The notes beneath the pieces are model-generated. The model did not search any database and had not been told where the DNA came from. It saw only the letters and a list, made by a program, of their open reading frames with translations. Source: Acestrorhynchus altus (lineage: Eukaryota; Chordata; Actinopteri; Characiformes; Acestrorhynchidae). Taken from it: a stretch of 64,000 bases of DNA. Made by a program: the position numbers and the translations under genes. Where the stretch lies: positions 17,807,328 to 17,871,327 of the forward strand of contig CM067506.1 of NCBI GenBank assembly GCA_034509495.1, given 5' to 3'. Positions 1-13,787 of this stretch are shown piece by piece. Numbering within the stretch: the stretch's first letter is position 1; each line of letters begins with the position of its first letter.

Positions 1-65
1 ACTTTTAGCTTTGGTACTTTGGTACTTTGGTATATTTTCTGATGTCATATTCTCCACCATGGCAG

Positions 66-3000
66 AGTTCCAGGATAGCCATTTGTCACCTGCCCTGGCA
101 CTGATTCCACAGGGGAAGACCCTCGTCCTTTCTGAGTCCACTCTTCTTCATGAAACGCACTCAGAGTTTGTCCCTTTGAGGTACTGCATTCAAAACTCTT
201 AAAATTAATGTTGTGATGTTTAAACTATCCTAAGTATTTTGTTTCTTTGTTTAGGGGATTTCCTGATCTGTCCATTGCCTCTGGGAGATACCATCATTTG
301 TCACATCTGGATGTGGAGTCCAGCTTCCTAAGCACTTCACATGAACAGCCTTCACTGTCTCAGTATCCACTGGGTGCGACTGCTGCCATTTCAGATGGAG
401 GCAGTAGCTGCTGCTCACTTTCACAACACAGCTTATCACCTGGTTGCCATTATAACACAGTACAGGTGGATGATGATGAGAAGGATAAAGACAGTAGACT
501 GAAGAACATTGATAGACAAATGGAGGGGAAGGAACAGATTGATACAAGTTTGCATACTGGAGAGGCTAATACCCCTGCTGTAAGTGGTGATGCTCCTGCT
601 CATTTCTTGGTGGAAATTCTAGAAAAGGATGTTTGTGGAGCCAGTTCACGTAGTAGTACTGTCTCCTCTGCCTCTGAGTCTGCTCAAACTAGAGCTGTCC
701 TAACCCAATCACACTCCATCCAGAACCAGTCTAAACACACTGACAGTCACCATTACCATGCTCCTGATGATACCACTGAAGAAGAAACAAAGCCTAGGCC
801 ATCTGGGAGTAGGGAGCAACCACAAGGTGGCTCCTCATCACTGTCCCAGAGAACGGCCACAGGAAATGGTGGTGTGTTGCTTTCCCCTAATGTATCTATG
901 ACCTCAAATATTACTGTTCGCTCCTCAAGCATGCAACCAGAGTGCAACCCAGACCCAGCGCACAGACTGCCCCTGTGTTTCAGCCAAAGTGATATCACAG
1001 AGTCAGAACATACAAGCCAAAGTGGGACCAAAAATCCCCCAAATGCATCATATATCACCCCAGTCAGTGGCAGCGCTGTGTACCAGCCAGAGCTACAGAG
1101 TGTGCTTTGGGCCTCAGGCGGTCAGACAGCAGCATATGGTTCATTCCTGACTTCCCAACCAGTGTCTCAGTCCACACCTGCTGTGTTCCTTAATGCAGCA
1201 GCATCAGCCAAGGCCAGACTTTCTCCTATATCCTCACAACACAATACCATTGATACTATGGCTGTATCAACCCAGACCAGACTAGGCACCACAGACCCCC
1301 AGACCATTCCTAGCACTCCACCTGGTTCATCTTCAGTCCCAATGGAGGATCACACAGGATCACATGTCCTTTCTTTTCATCCTGAGGTCCCCGATATTCA
1401 TGAGACCTCTTCCACTGGAATACATGATCTTGCCACTGAGGAGAAATCTTCCTGTCCACCAAACACCAAACATATTTATTCTTCTCTTTCTGAAAGAGAG
1501 TTCAAGGATCAGGATTCTGCTCTCTCTGCAGGAAGAGTGCGTTCTTTACCCACCCTCAGCTACTTGCAGAAAGTGGATGCTTGGAAGGCCAATCAGAGTT
1601 CCAATGGGTCACTTTATGACAACCTGGCTTTGCAGGGGGTAGACAATGCATCTGTTAAGAAGAAAGTGCAGAGCTCTGTATCTGATGGACAAAGCCCACA
1701 CTGTAACAATGAAACATCATCAGAGTTTGACATTAACACCAGTGCCTCTCAGCCAACTGTGGTCACCTCCTCTCGACTAAAGGGCAGCTTACCAAGACGT
1801 GGGGATGCATTAGGTACAGGAGGAATCGGAGCACCTCCTTTAGCATCACCACTTGCTCACTCCCATTCACAGTCCTCTCTCAGCACAGTAGTAACATCCA
1901 TTCATCAGGAGAGGCCTCAGCACAACCCACAACTCCCAAGCTCTGAGGGCATGTCCCCATACTTGCATGAATCGCCACTGCTCTTAGGAGTGAGTGAACA
2001 AAGCCCAGCAGATCAACCAGAAACAGCAGATCTAGGAAAGCCCACTGCCTTGCTCAGTTTGGGCCAGTTCAGTAATGTGTCTTCAAACCACAACATAGAC
2101 AATGCTCTTTCCAGCTCCCAGGGCAGTTGTCCCGGTGAACAGAGTTTGTTGGCATCCGTGGGTGCTGCATCATCTGTGGTGAGTCTGGAAGTGGACAATT
2201 ATGCACCCTACTGGACTTCCAGACCTGGTTCCCCTCCACTCTCTTTTGAGCTTAACATTGAAGACAGGATCCCTGTAAGTAATTTTTTTTTTTTTTCACA
2301 TAGTTTTCTAGTCTCTTTAAATGTATCCATATGAATAACATTCTTTTGATATTGTTCATTTCTCTGTAGCTGTACCTCCGCAACCTTGGGATTGATCAGT
2401 CACCTTCAAAAATCCTAAATCCATTTACACCCCGAGGACCCATCAGAGAGCCTGAGTTTTCTCCTACTGATCTGTGTACCATCAAAGGCTCAGTTGGAAC
2501 ACCAACTAAGAGCACACAGCCATCTGAGAGTGAGCAACATATCAATTTATATCTATTACAGTTAACTTTATTATTTAATAAATCTGATATCTAATTATTT
2601 CCACCAGTTCATTTAACTTTTACAACAATATCAATTATCCATATGTTGTTGCCAGTTCAACAAGATGTTAAGACTTGATTATCACCTGGCATGTACAATT
2701 TTGTCAATTTTCTCAAGCAGTCAAATAAAAAAATGTCCTCTTGTTTATAACACTTGTTTGATATGTTTTTGTTTTTATACAGGAGGTAGTCCTCAAAAGG
2801 AGACATTTTCAAATTCCAGTTTGCTCTCTGCAAATTCCAGCACCTCATTAACTCGATGGCTTACTGTTCAGAAGCCAGACAGGATGGTGCGTTGCCAAGC
2901 AAGTGAGACTGCCCCTGATCCTTATACTTCATCACACCCATCCTTTGCGTCTCAAGAGTCCGGTGCTCCCCAGCGGGAAGGTAGTTATGGCCTACCAGCC

Positions 3001-6000
3001 CAGCTTAGCCCAGATTCTGTCCTTCATCCTGAGCCTTGTCTGGAAGCTAAAAAGGAGGACTCCTCTCTGGTGGGGTCTGACACCTTGCAGGAGATCAGGC
3101 GTCTCCTGGGTCAAGCAGAAAGCCTGGTGTCTGTTCGTTCCTCTCTGGCCTCCTCTCCTGGTTCCCACTACTCTGAGAGTGATGCCTCGTTCCTGTCTCT
3201 CAGACGAAACACACAAACATGTAGAGATGACTCTTCTCTGTCAGTTGGTGGAAAAAATTCCATGGTCCTTGCTCGCTCTTCCTCAGACTCTGCCCTGAAA
3301 GAGAGCACCTCATCATCATGTGGGCCTCTGCAGCTCTCCACTTATAGTGGTCAAATGATCACTGAACATACCACTTCTCAGAGCAGAGATGGGAATGTGA
3401 AATCACGTGACCTTAGTGTGGCACCAAGGAGGACAGAACCTGAGGGCTGTAGTGCAGCAGACCCAGACAAGGTGCGTCCTATAAGTCTGCCAGTCATGCA
3501 GGGGAAATTTTCCTCAGCATCATATGCCCAGCAGCAAAGCCAGGAGAGTGCAGAGAACATTGGGATTAGCTCACCTGTGAATAGCCCCACTCACAGCCCA
3601 GCAGAGGAAGAATTATGTGATTTAAGTGACAGCAGCAGTGAGAGTTCTCTTGCTGTCAGGGTTGCTAAGCTCCTAAAGAGCGAGACACCAGTCTCCGTGG
3701 TTACCAGCTGTCCAAGTACCACTGACCCGGAAGAGAGTCGAGCAAGAGGTAAACATCTTTTTCCGACGTGGAAAGTGTGACACAAAGAAGATAGACATAA
3801 ATTAACATCTCAAGTTGTTTTCTTCCTGATTGGATAATTTTCAGAGTTTTCTTTTTTTTCTTCTTCAGAGTGGATCATGATGAAGGTGTCTGGCCACCAG
3901 TGTGAAAGCTTGGAGCTCAGTGTAGAAGACAGAAGGAGAATTGAGGACATCAAACGAGAACTGTTGCTCCACACCAAACAGTCCAAGGTACAACACATCC
4001 TATATTTCTATATCTACTATAGAAACGTAATATTTTTTTGTTTGTTTTTTAACTAATAAAAATGAAAGTTATAATCCATGCCAATGGATGGGATGGGGTG
4101 GGGTGGGCGATTTATTTACTGCATAAATCGGTATTAAGTAATATGAGTTTTTTTCCTCTGTGATGCTGACAGACTGCTCTGTGGACAGTCCTGATAAGGT
4201 CTATTAAAGGTAAAACTGTGTGCCAAACAGAGCAGTGTAACGTGCACAGAAAGGAGCATTTCAGTGCATTGGTTTCACCCAACTCTGTCTCCTACCAATG
4301 CTGGCCTGAACATTGGTGTCTTATTAAGAATGATGACTCTATTTTTTTTTTTTTTAGTTGGAGGTTTTGATTTAAACGGGAAAAACAATACATTGATCAG
4401 CCGTAACGTTAGAAACACTGTGGAGTAAGTGAATTATATATGACGCTTTTCCACAGAATGGTCCCTACATTACTAGACTCGACTGTACTCAATTTATTTT
4501 GCTTTTGGTTGGTTACTGGGTACTATTTTCGTACCTGCTAGCTGTGGAGTGACTAACGTGATGTGTAAAACTTACAGAGCCCAGATTGGCCAAATTCAGT
4601 GATATTGCTGTGGTATCACATATATATTGTTTAGGTTATTATGTTGTATAGAGAAGCTTCCAATGTAACAACACTATTTATTTCTAAAAGACACTTAAAC
4701 TCCTGAAAGTCTCACATTAAGTTTCTTACAAAGTAACATCTTTTCTTTATATCTGGTTATATTCTGCTCTTCCTTTTTGGCTGTTTTTAGAATTCATAAA
4801 TCTGCAGAACCCAGGGCTTTAGTGTTTTGCGATGTCACCACCTGCTTTTCGGGCAGAGCCATGCTAGTGGAAAACAAACATACCCTTACATTGGAGTAGT
4901 GTAGGGATCATGCAGTAGAAAAGTGGCTATTGATTGTGGTTACAATGGCACCTGTGATACACAAAGTGAACCATGAATTATTGAAGTTGATGTTTTGGAA
5001 GCTGGAAAGTGGGTGAGCATGAGAATCTGAACAAATGTGATGGCTAGATGACTGGGTCAGAGCCTTGTGGGGTGTTCCTGATATGCAGTGGTCAGTACCT
5101 ACCCAAAGTGGTTCAAGGAAGGACAACTGGTGAACCATCCAATAGCACAGGTGTCCTATGGTGTCTTATACCACAGGACGCCTTCATAGATCTTATGGGG
5201 TCCATGTCTTGTTGGGTCAGAGTTGTTTAGGTGGCACAAGGGGGACCTGCTCAGTGTTAGGCAGGTGGTTTCAATGTTATGGCTGATCGGTAAATAGTCG
5301 ATTGTTTTGTTTTTTGTTTTTTTTTTATACAGTGCTTCAGTTTGTTTGGAAACAACATAATACCATAAATTTAAAATGAATTGTGTTCCTTTTTTGAACC
5401 TTCCTTATTTGTGGACTAACCTAACACAATCTCTCTCCCTCATTACTTTAGTGGAGCTCAGATTCTGAAGGCAGTGTGCAGTCCAGTGTTGGTGCTGTTT
5501 CTGAGCCAGTAGGCTTTGCAGCCATGCGCAGTGCTGAAGACCTTCTTTCCAAGCAGCTGCAGAGAGCCACCCAAAATCCACTGGACCCCACCTCCCCACT
5601 GCACACACCTCTCAGTCACAGTTTGGAGGCCAGAGTTCGTCAGATTGCCATCCGGGAGGGACTGAATCTTCCTGCACCTCTCGCCTCTTTCACAACAGCA
5701 TCCACTCATCACACAACTTTGCCACACTTGGAGACCCACCATCTGACTGCACAAGATGACTTGAAACATACTGCGCCAAAGCCTGAGCAAAGCTGCATTC
5801 CCACATCACTGAAATATGCAGATGAGCAGAGTAAACGGGCTCTTGTATCTGACATAGGACCTGAGATGGAAGAAAAGGTGGCAATGAGAGCAGACAAGGA
5901 GGGAAAAGATGAGAAAACCGATCAATCGTTTGTACAAGATGTGGTTTGCAAGAAAGACGTCACACCAAGTATGGACTCACTTTCTCAGAAACCTCACATG

Positions 6001-9000
6001 TCCCACACCCACCTTACCCTTACACTGAAACCACAACAGAGCATGACTCAAAGACTCCACTCATCTGCAGATGATGCCCACAGAGCCTCAGAACAACAGA
6101 CTTCCTTATGCAAACGTTATTCAGACAAAGTCCAGCCACCTGTCTTTAACTCCAGTGAAGAGCAGCACACCTCAGAAATCAGCGAGGCCAGTGTAGGTGA
6201 AAATAGACATGCAGGCCATGGGCAGTACACAGGAATGGTCAGTGGCTACTCTCCCATCAGGTCCAGGTATCCACAAGGCTTTACTCCATCCCAAAGACTT
6301 CATGGGTCAGGTAGACCTCTCTCAGTCCACAAAGTTGGTAAGCAGCAATATTTAAAGCACTGCTCTTTAATTTTCATGGACAGTATCTGTTTGCTTCCTA
6401 TCAGCTTCTCTGATGAATTCCTTTGTGGTCTGTGTTCCTACAGCTGTTCCAGCACTGTTGCCATATAAACCTCACGGCAGCTCTGAGCTTTTCTACATGC
6501 CACAGACTGATCCCGAACTCTCTCCCAATCATTCCGATACCACCCAGGAGAGTTCTCACCCAGGTACAGCAAGAAAGCCACTTGAAACTGCAAAGACAAA
6601 AGATAGAATTTTGCATCTTTTCCAGGGTTTTGGTTACATCCTCTGGCCTTGGGTTACACCTTTGTGTGAAACTATTTTGGAAATTTAGAACAACTGGCCA
6701 GACAATATCTGTGTTCCATGTCTGTGTCACTGAATCAGTCAGTGGATGACTGGGATAAAATTACCAGGGGATAGGGTAGGATAGAACTTTCTTGATCCCT
6801 TGGGAGGGTTCCCTCAAGGAAATTCAGATCTGAAGAAGCTGGCATAATCCTTACCTGCCAGAATTGATATCGTCTTTAAGGCAAGGGGTAATGAGCATTA
6901 CATATTACTAGTTGATTGTACTCCTCAATAGTTCCCAGGAGTATTTGAATAAAGTGTTTACAACCCTACCAGCAATGTCCAGTATAACAGTTGTGGTGTG
7001 CTTTCTATCTAAGAGGTGGAGAAGAGAGCATAATTGCTGAGACTAAACAAGCAGAGGGTGATAATGTTGCACTTAGCTATGCACTAAACTATGCATTAAA
7101 CTTTTTTTTTTTTTTTTTTTTTTTTTGGAGAGACAGAGAGATTGGACCATGATGTGTTTACATTTTGATTGATTGATTGATTTTTCTTGCATTAAAATTT
7201 AGTTTGCATTGTTTTACAGGTAGAATGTAACTTTGGGAATTTTGCCAAATAACTCTTATTGGGTTTACAGGGTGAACTTGCCCAACAATGGAGTCAAACC
7301 CTATTCTCCCGTGATGTTTTCCTCAGTAAATTGCCCCAAATACTGAACTGTAATATGGCTGCTGAAACCCAGCAACTCAAATGGTATATATATTTAACAT
7401 ATATTTTTATATGTAAATATATATATTTTACATTTTAATCATTCATAGTACTTATAATATGATATATGTATGATTTTGCATAAGCAAGGCATCCACTGCC
7501 ATGTATGGCAAATTAAATCATATATGTTGCACTACAATGGTCTAAATACAACAAAACTCACACTGTTCATATTGTATGACCTGTCTAGCCGATGCAGATT
7601 ATATCTGCACAATATTTATTGTAATCCAGTGTTTGTACACAGACTGCATTATTAATATCAAGACAGGTTAAATCATCAAATTCTGGAGAACGTCTGTATG
7701 AAACTTTATGTATTTTTCGCAGAACAACAAAATGACACAGTGTCCCGTTTTTCCCAACATCATGCAGCCTTAGTATGAATTGTGAATTGTCTTCATTCAT
7801 TCTCTAGTGCTCATAACGTCATCTCTACCTCAGCCAGAAAGGTAATGGAAGGGCCCATAATGGGGGAAAATGGAGAAGTAAAAGAACTGTGAAAACTGGT
7901 ACTGAACACAGGGAGTGTTTATAATACTGAATTTCAAGATTGCGACTTATAAACCTTTCACAACACTGAAGAAAAAAGTATGAACATTAGTTTTGCTCTC
8001 TTGTATTCTTGTTCCCTCATTCTCCATCACACGGCTCTGGGCCCCTCCTGCTTGCGCTCCTACATTATTCAAAGTCTTCTTTGTCTGAGAGAAAGACAGA
8101 CTAGTGTTACTGAGTTTCATCACGTGCACAAGCCAAAGCCTCCTGGGGCTTCTCTCTCTGCTCTGCCTTTCGTCTCTAAAACTGACACCACTTCTGTTTG
8201 GTCTTCTTTTTTTTTCTCTTTTTAATTTTTTCTGTAGGGTCTGACGACGCTGTGGCTCCTCGCTTTACCACTGATATTCTGGGCTCCAGAGAGCTTGAGG
8301 ACAACGGTGTTACACCAAAGCATAAGGAGGGTATTTATAGCAAGAGGGCCAAAATGAGCCGAGGTAAGAGGTGGCCTGTCTGCTCAAAACAGAACTTTGT
8401 AAAGAATCTGCTCTGACAGATTATCTTTTAATTGATTTTCTCTTCCTTGGACAGGACTCTATGATTCCAAGGTTACAGTTGGTACCCAAAAAGACATTGC
8501 TGGTTCTCACTATGAGGTTCCAGCTTCCATGACATCTGATGGTTCTGACCAGGATCAGGAGGCCATACATCATACTAAGCTGGCTGAAGAGGAGGAAGAA
8601 CGATTTGTCCCCCTGCACATGGAGGCCGACTACAGCACAGATGACCTGCGGTATCAAAGGCATAGCTTGCTACCAGAATCACTCCTTTTACCCAAAAAGC
8701 CCATTAGGGAGGAGGACAAGCATATGAATGCTCAAGGGCTTGGCCTGGAGATTGGTAGCTCTCTCGACCAACTGTGGCAGCGTTTCAGTGAGAGGTGGAG
8801 CCTGCAGGAGATTCAGCCCACTAACGAGGGAGAGATGTCACTGCTGGAGAGATTGGAGCGTCTGTCCCGTCTCCTGAGCAGCACCATACCACCAAACACG
8901 CCTGCCAAACAGGCTTGTAGCCGAGAGGAGCGGGGCAAGAGTCTGTCAAGAGAACATGAGCCAGAGAGGGCAAAGGGGAAAGAGACGAGCAGGAGAGGAG

Positions 9001-12000
9001 GAGACAAAGGCAGGAATGAAATTAGAGCAACTCCAAAATCAGCATGGACTGAGGACCCCGAACTTGCCAGTCAGACATCAGAGGAGGCAGAGCAAGAGAA
9101 TGCTCATCGCTATCCTGCAGAGAGAGACGAGTCTGCCAGTCTGTCAGTGGAGACTAGCAGCAGCCAGTGTACCATTGACACACAGCGCTTGCTGAGGGCG
9201 TTTGGGTCACACAGGGTTAAGTCTGGGTCAGCAGAGCTCACTGGGGGTCACACTCATGGGAGCAGTGGCAGCCTGTTAAAGCTTTACAACACCATCAACA
9301 AGCAGAGAAGAGGACAAGACAGTGGGATTTCTGAGCATCGCCTTACGTCTGCTGTCACAGAGGTAATCAGCGCAGATGAATCCACGGTAAGACTGCATCC
9401 TGCATTAGTTCAGAATTCTGTGTTATTTCTGTGAAATTTATGATTCATGTTGGACAACTATTCATATGGTTGGCCAGCTCTCAACACGTTTTCTCACCTT
9501 ACAGTCCCCCCATTAAACATCCATTTTACACCTGTTCGGGTTGTTTTAACCTGGAGATTTTTTTAAGAAAGGCTGCCCGGTGTGACAACTCACCTCCTCA
9601 CAGCACAGCACATGCCTCCTTCTGGAGTAAAGGTGCACAGCAGAACAGCTTCATTTTGAGCTTATTTATTTTTGACCGATTTTCTAATGAAAAGCGTGAA
9701 TGGCATACAGTGTCATCATTTCACCCAGCACTTCATTATTGATTCACTGGCACTTAAGCATGTGGTGGTTATATTAGGTGGACTTATTAGAGTCTAATGA
9801 ATTTAAATTGCCTGAATATATTGTGCATTTATCCAGTCATTTTACTTTGTATGTTTGATTGTATGGTTTTGAATTTTCCATAGGCCTCTGCGGACTCACT
9901 ATCTTCCCCAAGCACTTACACACTCCCCTCTCAGAGAGGTACTGCTCACACTCTCAATACCAAGAAACGAAAGGTCAAGGTGGTCAGCAGAGGCATACAA
10001 GCAGGTCAGTCACCCTATGAGCGGTCGGTGTACTGTATTGGTTCATCACTTGGAAGTCCATTGAAAACAGCTTTTAGAAATAAGGAATTTTGTACTGTAT
10101 TCTATAGGTGATTTGGAGATTGTAGTAAATGGCACTCGCAGACATACACGGGATGTCGGTACTGTCTTCCCTTCCCCATGCAATGCCAGAGATGCCAGGA
10201 CTCCTTCATCAACCCACTCAGAAATACAAGGCAGTATTCCCAAACTTACAGCTTCCAGGGCTGTCCCTGCTCAGACCCAAACAGTGCAAAGAAGAGAAGG
10301 CCTCCACAGGCGCAACCAGATGTGCTACCCTAATGGTTAGTTTGTGAAATCTGTTAAGGTTCTGTTAGTTGAGGCATCATTTTTACACCACCACAGTCTG
10401 TCCGGCTTATTTCACTCATTTTCTGTCTCTGTGTCGGTTTGTAAGGTGTTTCATGGTTTGTGTCTGCTGATGAGCTAAAGAAAGATGCCCGAAAAGAAAA
10501 TGAGCCTCAGTCAGAGGCCATGAGGTTTGCAAACCATGCCTGGTTTGAGCCCTACAGCAGGACTCGGCCCTGGAGAGAGCCATTAAGGGAACCACTAAGA
10601 GAACGGCATATTCAGCTGGAACGAGAGAAGCCCCTTGAGCCTAAAGCCCCTCCACAGACTGACAGCAGGAAACCCTCTTCCTTAGTCCGTCTCTCTCTTC
10701 AGGTCAGTGCTTATATGTAGGCCCGTATACGCTTTGACCTAAAGACATAGTTGGCACTGCTGTTTTTGTAGAAGGGTGTATTACTTCTAGTACAGTAGAT
10801 CACATTTCATGTTTTGTGTTTCCCACACCCAAATTCAAGCTGAGCGTAGACTAAAAAGATTTTTCACTTATTGCTCTTATTGCAGTCTGTGTGGTGCTGT
10901 GTAAGTTTGAGTGTTACACATGTGTGATCAAATGATTGACTGTCTGGCAAACTGACCACTGATTACTTAGTCACCATGCCTATTTTAAAGACTGACAAGA
11001 TGCCTTTGTGTTAGACCTCTGATGTGGCAGTGGGTCTGACGATATAGATTGCAGTCACAATGATAATCAGCATAAAGAATGAGCAGTATAATGTGCTCAG
11101 TTAGAGGAACAAGAGGAGGTTTTCACCTGAACAGCAGTGCTAAAAGCACAGCTGACAACACACTCTTGTGTGTTTTAGCACCTGTCCAAATGATTTCTGT
11201 TCAGAATGATTTATCTATATCAATGGTCCTGATGCACTGGAAGTTCTAACACAAGGTAAACAATGATGGGACCCCTCATTGTTGTTGTACAGGATAAAGT
11301 GAATAAAACTGAACAAAAGTATGCTTGCTATACATAAATATAAGCATAAAAACAGTAGCAGTAGTCGCCTTCTATAGTATCCCTTGAGGTACTCCTGTCG
11401 TGCATTTCCTGTTTTGACACAACCCCTGCAACTCTTAAAGGGCATGTTAATGAGCTGATTAGTTGAATCGAGTCTGTTAGGAACAGGTAAAGCACTTAAA
11501 TGTGCCTCCAGGACCAAAGCTGAGAAACATTGGATTGAGGTACAGTACCAGAAACCACATCTGCATGTTCATTTTAGAAATTAATATACTGACAAACAGA
11601 CTGAGAAACACAAATCTGTGGGGTCCCCAGGTGAGCATGAACATAAAGGCTTTAAATGTGGGAGATTCGTAGTAACCAACAAATAAAATAACCATCAAAT
11701 AAAATAATGAAATGTCATATACAGATTAGATGAAAAAACCCTAATTCTATGCCTACATCTGTCCACTTATATCCAAACACTTGATTACCTACAGTTTTTC
11801 GTTATTTCAGTTCGTCTTGTGCGTAACTGAATAACATCACTGATTGTTGTGCACCACCAGAGGGAGGTATTCAGCTAGACATGATGTGCACTGAAATGGG
11901 GAAAAATTGCACTTCAAAAATGGCTCCAACAAATGCAGTTTAGAGGCTACGAATGGAATTCATTTTGCATTGTAGCTCTAGTGCTTTAGGACACGGAAAT

Positions 12001-13029
12001 GTCTTGGCTGATAGCACATAAGATGAAGGGACACATGTTTTATTTTGGTTGAACAAATGTTTTAAAGTGCTCTTGCCATTTATCAACCTTGCAGGAGGCT
12101 CTGGAGTTGCATCGACCAGAATTTGTTTCCCGTTCCCGAGAGCGGATGAAGAGGCTGTGTCTGATTGCAGAGGAAAGGAAGCTGCAGACCGTCTTTAACA
12201 GAGAGAGCAACAAACTTTTCCACCAGCCTTTACCTCTGCAGCAGTCGATAGCAGGTTGGGTAGAATTCCTCATCCTATCGTTTGACAGCAAAATGTGACC
12301 ACATGAAATGAACATTACACCAAGTTGACTATTCTCCATTCCTCAGCTCCACCTCCTTTGCCCTCTAAACGTGTCATTCCAGTGAAAGAGATGGTCCAAA
12401 GATCCAAGCGGTAAGAACTTGTCAATAAACAATTTATTCTTATTTCTTTGGCTCTTTGTGTCTACACTGTGAATTAGCAATTAATGCTTTATTGACGGTA
12501 TGTGTTATGTTGTGCCTTCTTCTCTATGCTCTCAGTGGGAGCATTCAGAGAATAGACAATACAGACAGAGTCAGGAGGTAGGATTGTGTGTACGAGCATG
12601 AGAGAGAATGAAAAAAAGAAAGATGGAAATGGGTGTTGAAATTTTATTGGCAAATTGTGTCACATGCTTGGTGTGCTGACTTTTTTTAAAGTCAAATCAG
12701 ATGTGGAATAAGTATTATTTAAAATAAATGGGGGGAAAAAAGAAAGATCATCTGTTTGCTTCATCCATCAGGATTTATGCTCAGCTACCGGAGGTTCAGA
12801 AGAGGAAACAGGAAGAGAAAAAGAAAGCAGAGTACCACACGTACCGCCTCAACGCTCAACTCTTTAACAAGGTAAAGTGCTGTTAAACTCAAGATGTTTT
12901 ACCCACATAAATGCACTCTTCAGATACATGAATCAGACCATTTTGTCCTACATTTAAACCTCATGCATGGTTTTTTTCTTGCAGAAGATCACCAACCGTG
13001 TGTTGGGAAGGAGAGCACCGTGGCAGTAA
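66..13029 (+). CDS. alms1: Alstrom syndrome protein 1 homolog, 5'-incomplete in window (16 exons)
   Basis: Centrosome and basal-body protein needed for ciliary function. Exons read from frame, phase and GT/AG sites: 66-180, 255-2274, 2370-2529, 2783-3748, 3869-3987, 5452-6337, 6444-6563, 8238-8363, 8455-9386, 9884-10004, 10108-10335, 10446-10702, 12095-12254, 12347-12410, 12772-12871, 12985-13029. They join into 2138 codons plus TAA with no phase conflict. Family landmarks seen: EFVPLRGFPDLS near the left end, LYLRNLGIDQSPSKILNPF at 2370, KHKEGIYSKR at 8238, IDTQRLLRAFGSHRV in the 8455 exon, EIVVNGTRRHTRDVGTVFP at 10108, GVSWFV and RTRPWREPLRE at 10446, then the ALMS motif. Serine-rich, low-complexity between these blocks. 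The N-terminal exon(s) lie left of the window. The large mammalian tandem-repeat region is not recognisable, so the protein is much shorter than the roughly 4,170-residue human one. Confidence 0.95.
3988..5451. other. alms1 intron with inserted transposon; no gene
   Basis: Intron between the 3869-3987 and 5452-6337 exons. Much of it is the inverted-repeat element at 4394-5290. ORFs here have no recognisable product. Confidence 0.8.
4394..5290. mobile_element. Non-autonomous DNA transposon with terminal inverted repeats
   Basis: The left end reads GATCAGCCGTAACGTT and the right end, reverse complemented, reads GATCAGCCATAACATT, an imperfect terminal inverted repeat about 900 bases apart. The interior holds short degraded ORFs (for example 5048-5230) with no intact transposase. 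This end sequence recurs widely in teleost genomes from memory, but I cannot assign a superfamily from the ends alone. Confidence 0.65.
6564..8237. other. alms1 intron, no gene seen
   Basis: AT-rich intron. It carries a poly-T run at about 7100-7126 and an AT/TA-rich stretch near 7385-7470. The small ORFs in it lack homology that I recognise. The 3' end is a pyrimidine-rich acceptor at 8200-8237. Confidence 0.7.
10703..12094. other. alms1 intron with a MITE-like inverted repeat
   Basis: Intron of 1.4 kb. From about 11217 to 11545 its ends pair: TGGTCCTG near 11225 and CTCCAGGACCA near 11506, followed by CTGAGAAACATTGGATTG. This is one copy of a short inverted-repeat family also seen at 19165-19345, 35960-36135 and 43858-43975. 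No coding sequence recognised. Confidence 0.55.
12095..13029 (+). other. alms1: ALMS motif exons (C terminus of alms1)
   Basis: Exons 12095-12254, 12347-12410, 12772-12871 and 12985-13029 encode the conserved ALMS motif shared by ALMS1 and the C10orf90/CEP295-type proteins, which in mammals directs centrosome localisation. Visible: LHRPEFVSRSRERMKRL, LIAEERKLQ, then RIYAQLPEVQKRKQEEKKKAEYH style basic helical sequence, ending RVLGRRAPWQ before TAA at 13027-13029. The human protein ends in the closely similar LLGRKVPWD. Confidence 0.93.
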
Positions 13030-13233
13030 TCAACAGCAGAAACAAGATGTGTTCTAGATGTGTTTTCTTGCTCTTATTATGTTGTGCGTTATTAAATATG
13101 AGTTTTGTATTTGTGTGATCGAAAGAATAGTGTACCTGTTACAAATGTACTGTTACTTTTAGGAAACAGATGAATGAAAAATGTATGATTTTATTGTGTT
13201 TTAAGCTAATTTTATTAGTTTTTATATTAAAAT

Positions 13234-13239
13234 AATAAA
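13234..13239 (+). terminator. alms1: alms1 polyadenylation signal AATAAA
   Basis: AATAAA about 205 bases after the alms1 stop codon, in AT-rich sequence. It is the first canonical hexamer after the stop, giving a short 3' UTR. Confidence 0.6.
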
Positions 13240-13787
13240 TGACACATGGCAGCTGTCAAAGTCTTCTGTTTCTTATATATGTTTGTTGTACATGTAAGTT
13301 GGATTTAACACTGCTCTACAGATATACACAAGCTAAATTACAGTTACTTAACACTACTTGGACCAAGGTAGCCACTGAGGCAAGAATAGTTACTGGTTTC
13401 AACAATATATCAAAGGACTGTCCATCACCAGCTGTCCTTTATATCTTATTTAAAGCACTGATCTGACATAGTATGTAAATAAGTATTGTGAAGGTTTTTA
13501 AACATACCGTTAAAGGTGTGTCACCCCAGCCCATATAGTCAATATATGGAGACTAAACAGTACAAACAACCTGTTTGGTTTATGCTACCAATTCCTTTAA
13601 TAACATTAATGGCATTTATCAGATGTTCTTATCCAGAGCATCTTGCTAGCTAGTGTGAATAGTCTAGAGTCTAGATATACCTTTAGCTTAAGAGGTATCT
13701 TCATAATGATGTTATAAGGTGTGTTTCATTCTTGAGCATATCATAAGTAATTGCAATGACACAATCATGAGTAGAAGAACTGTATAC

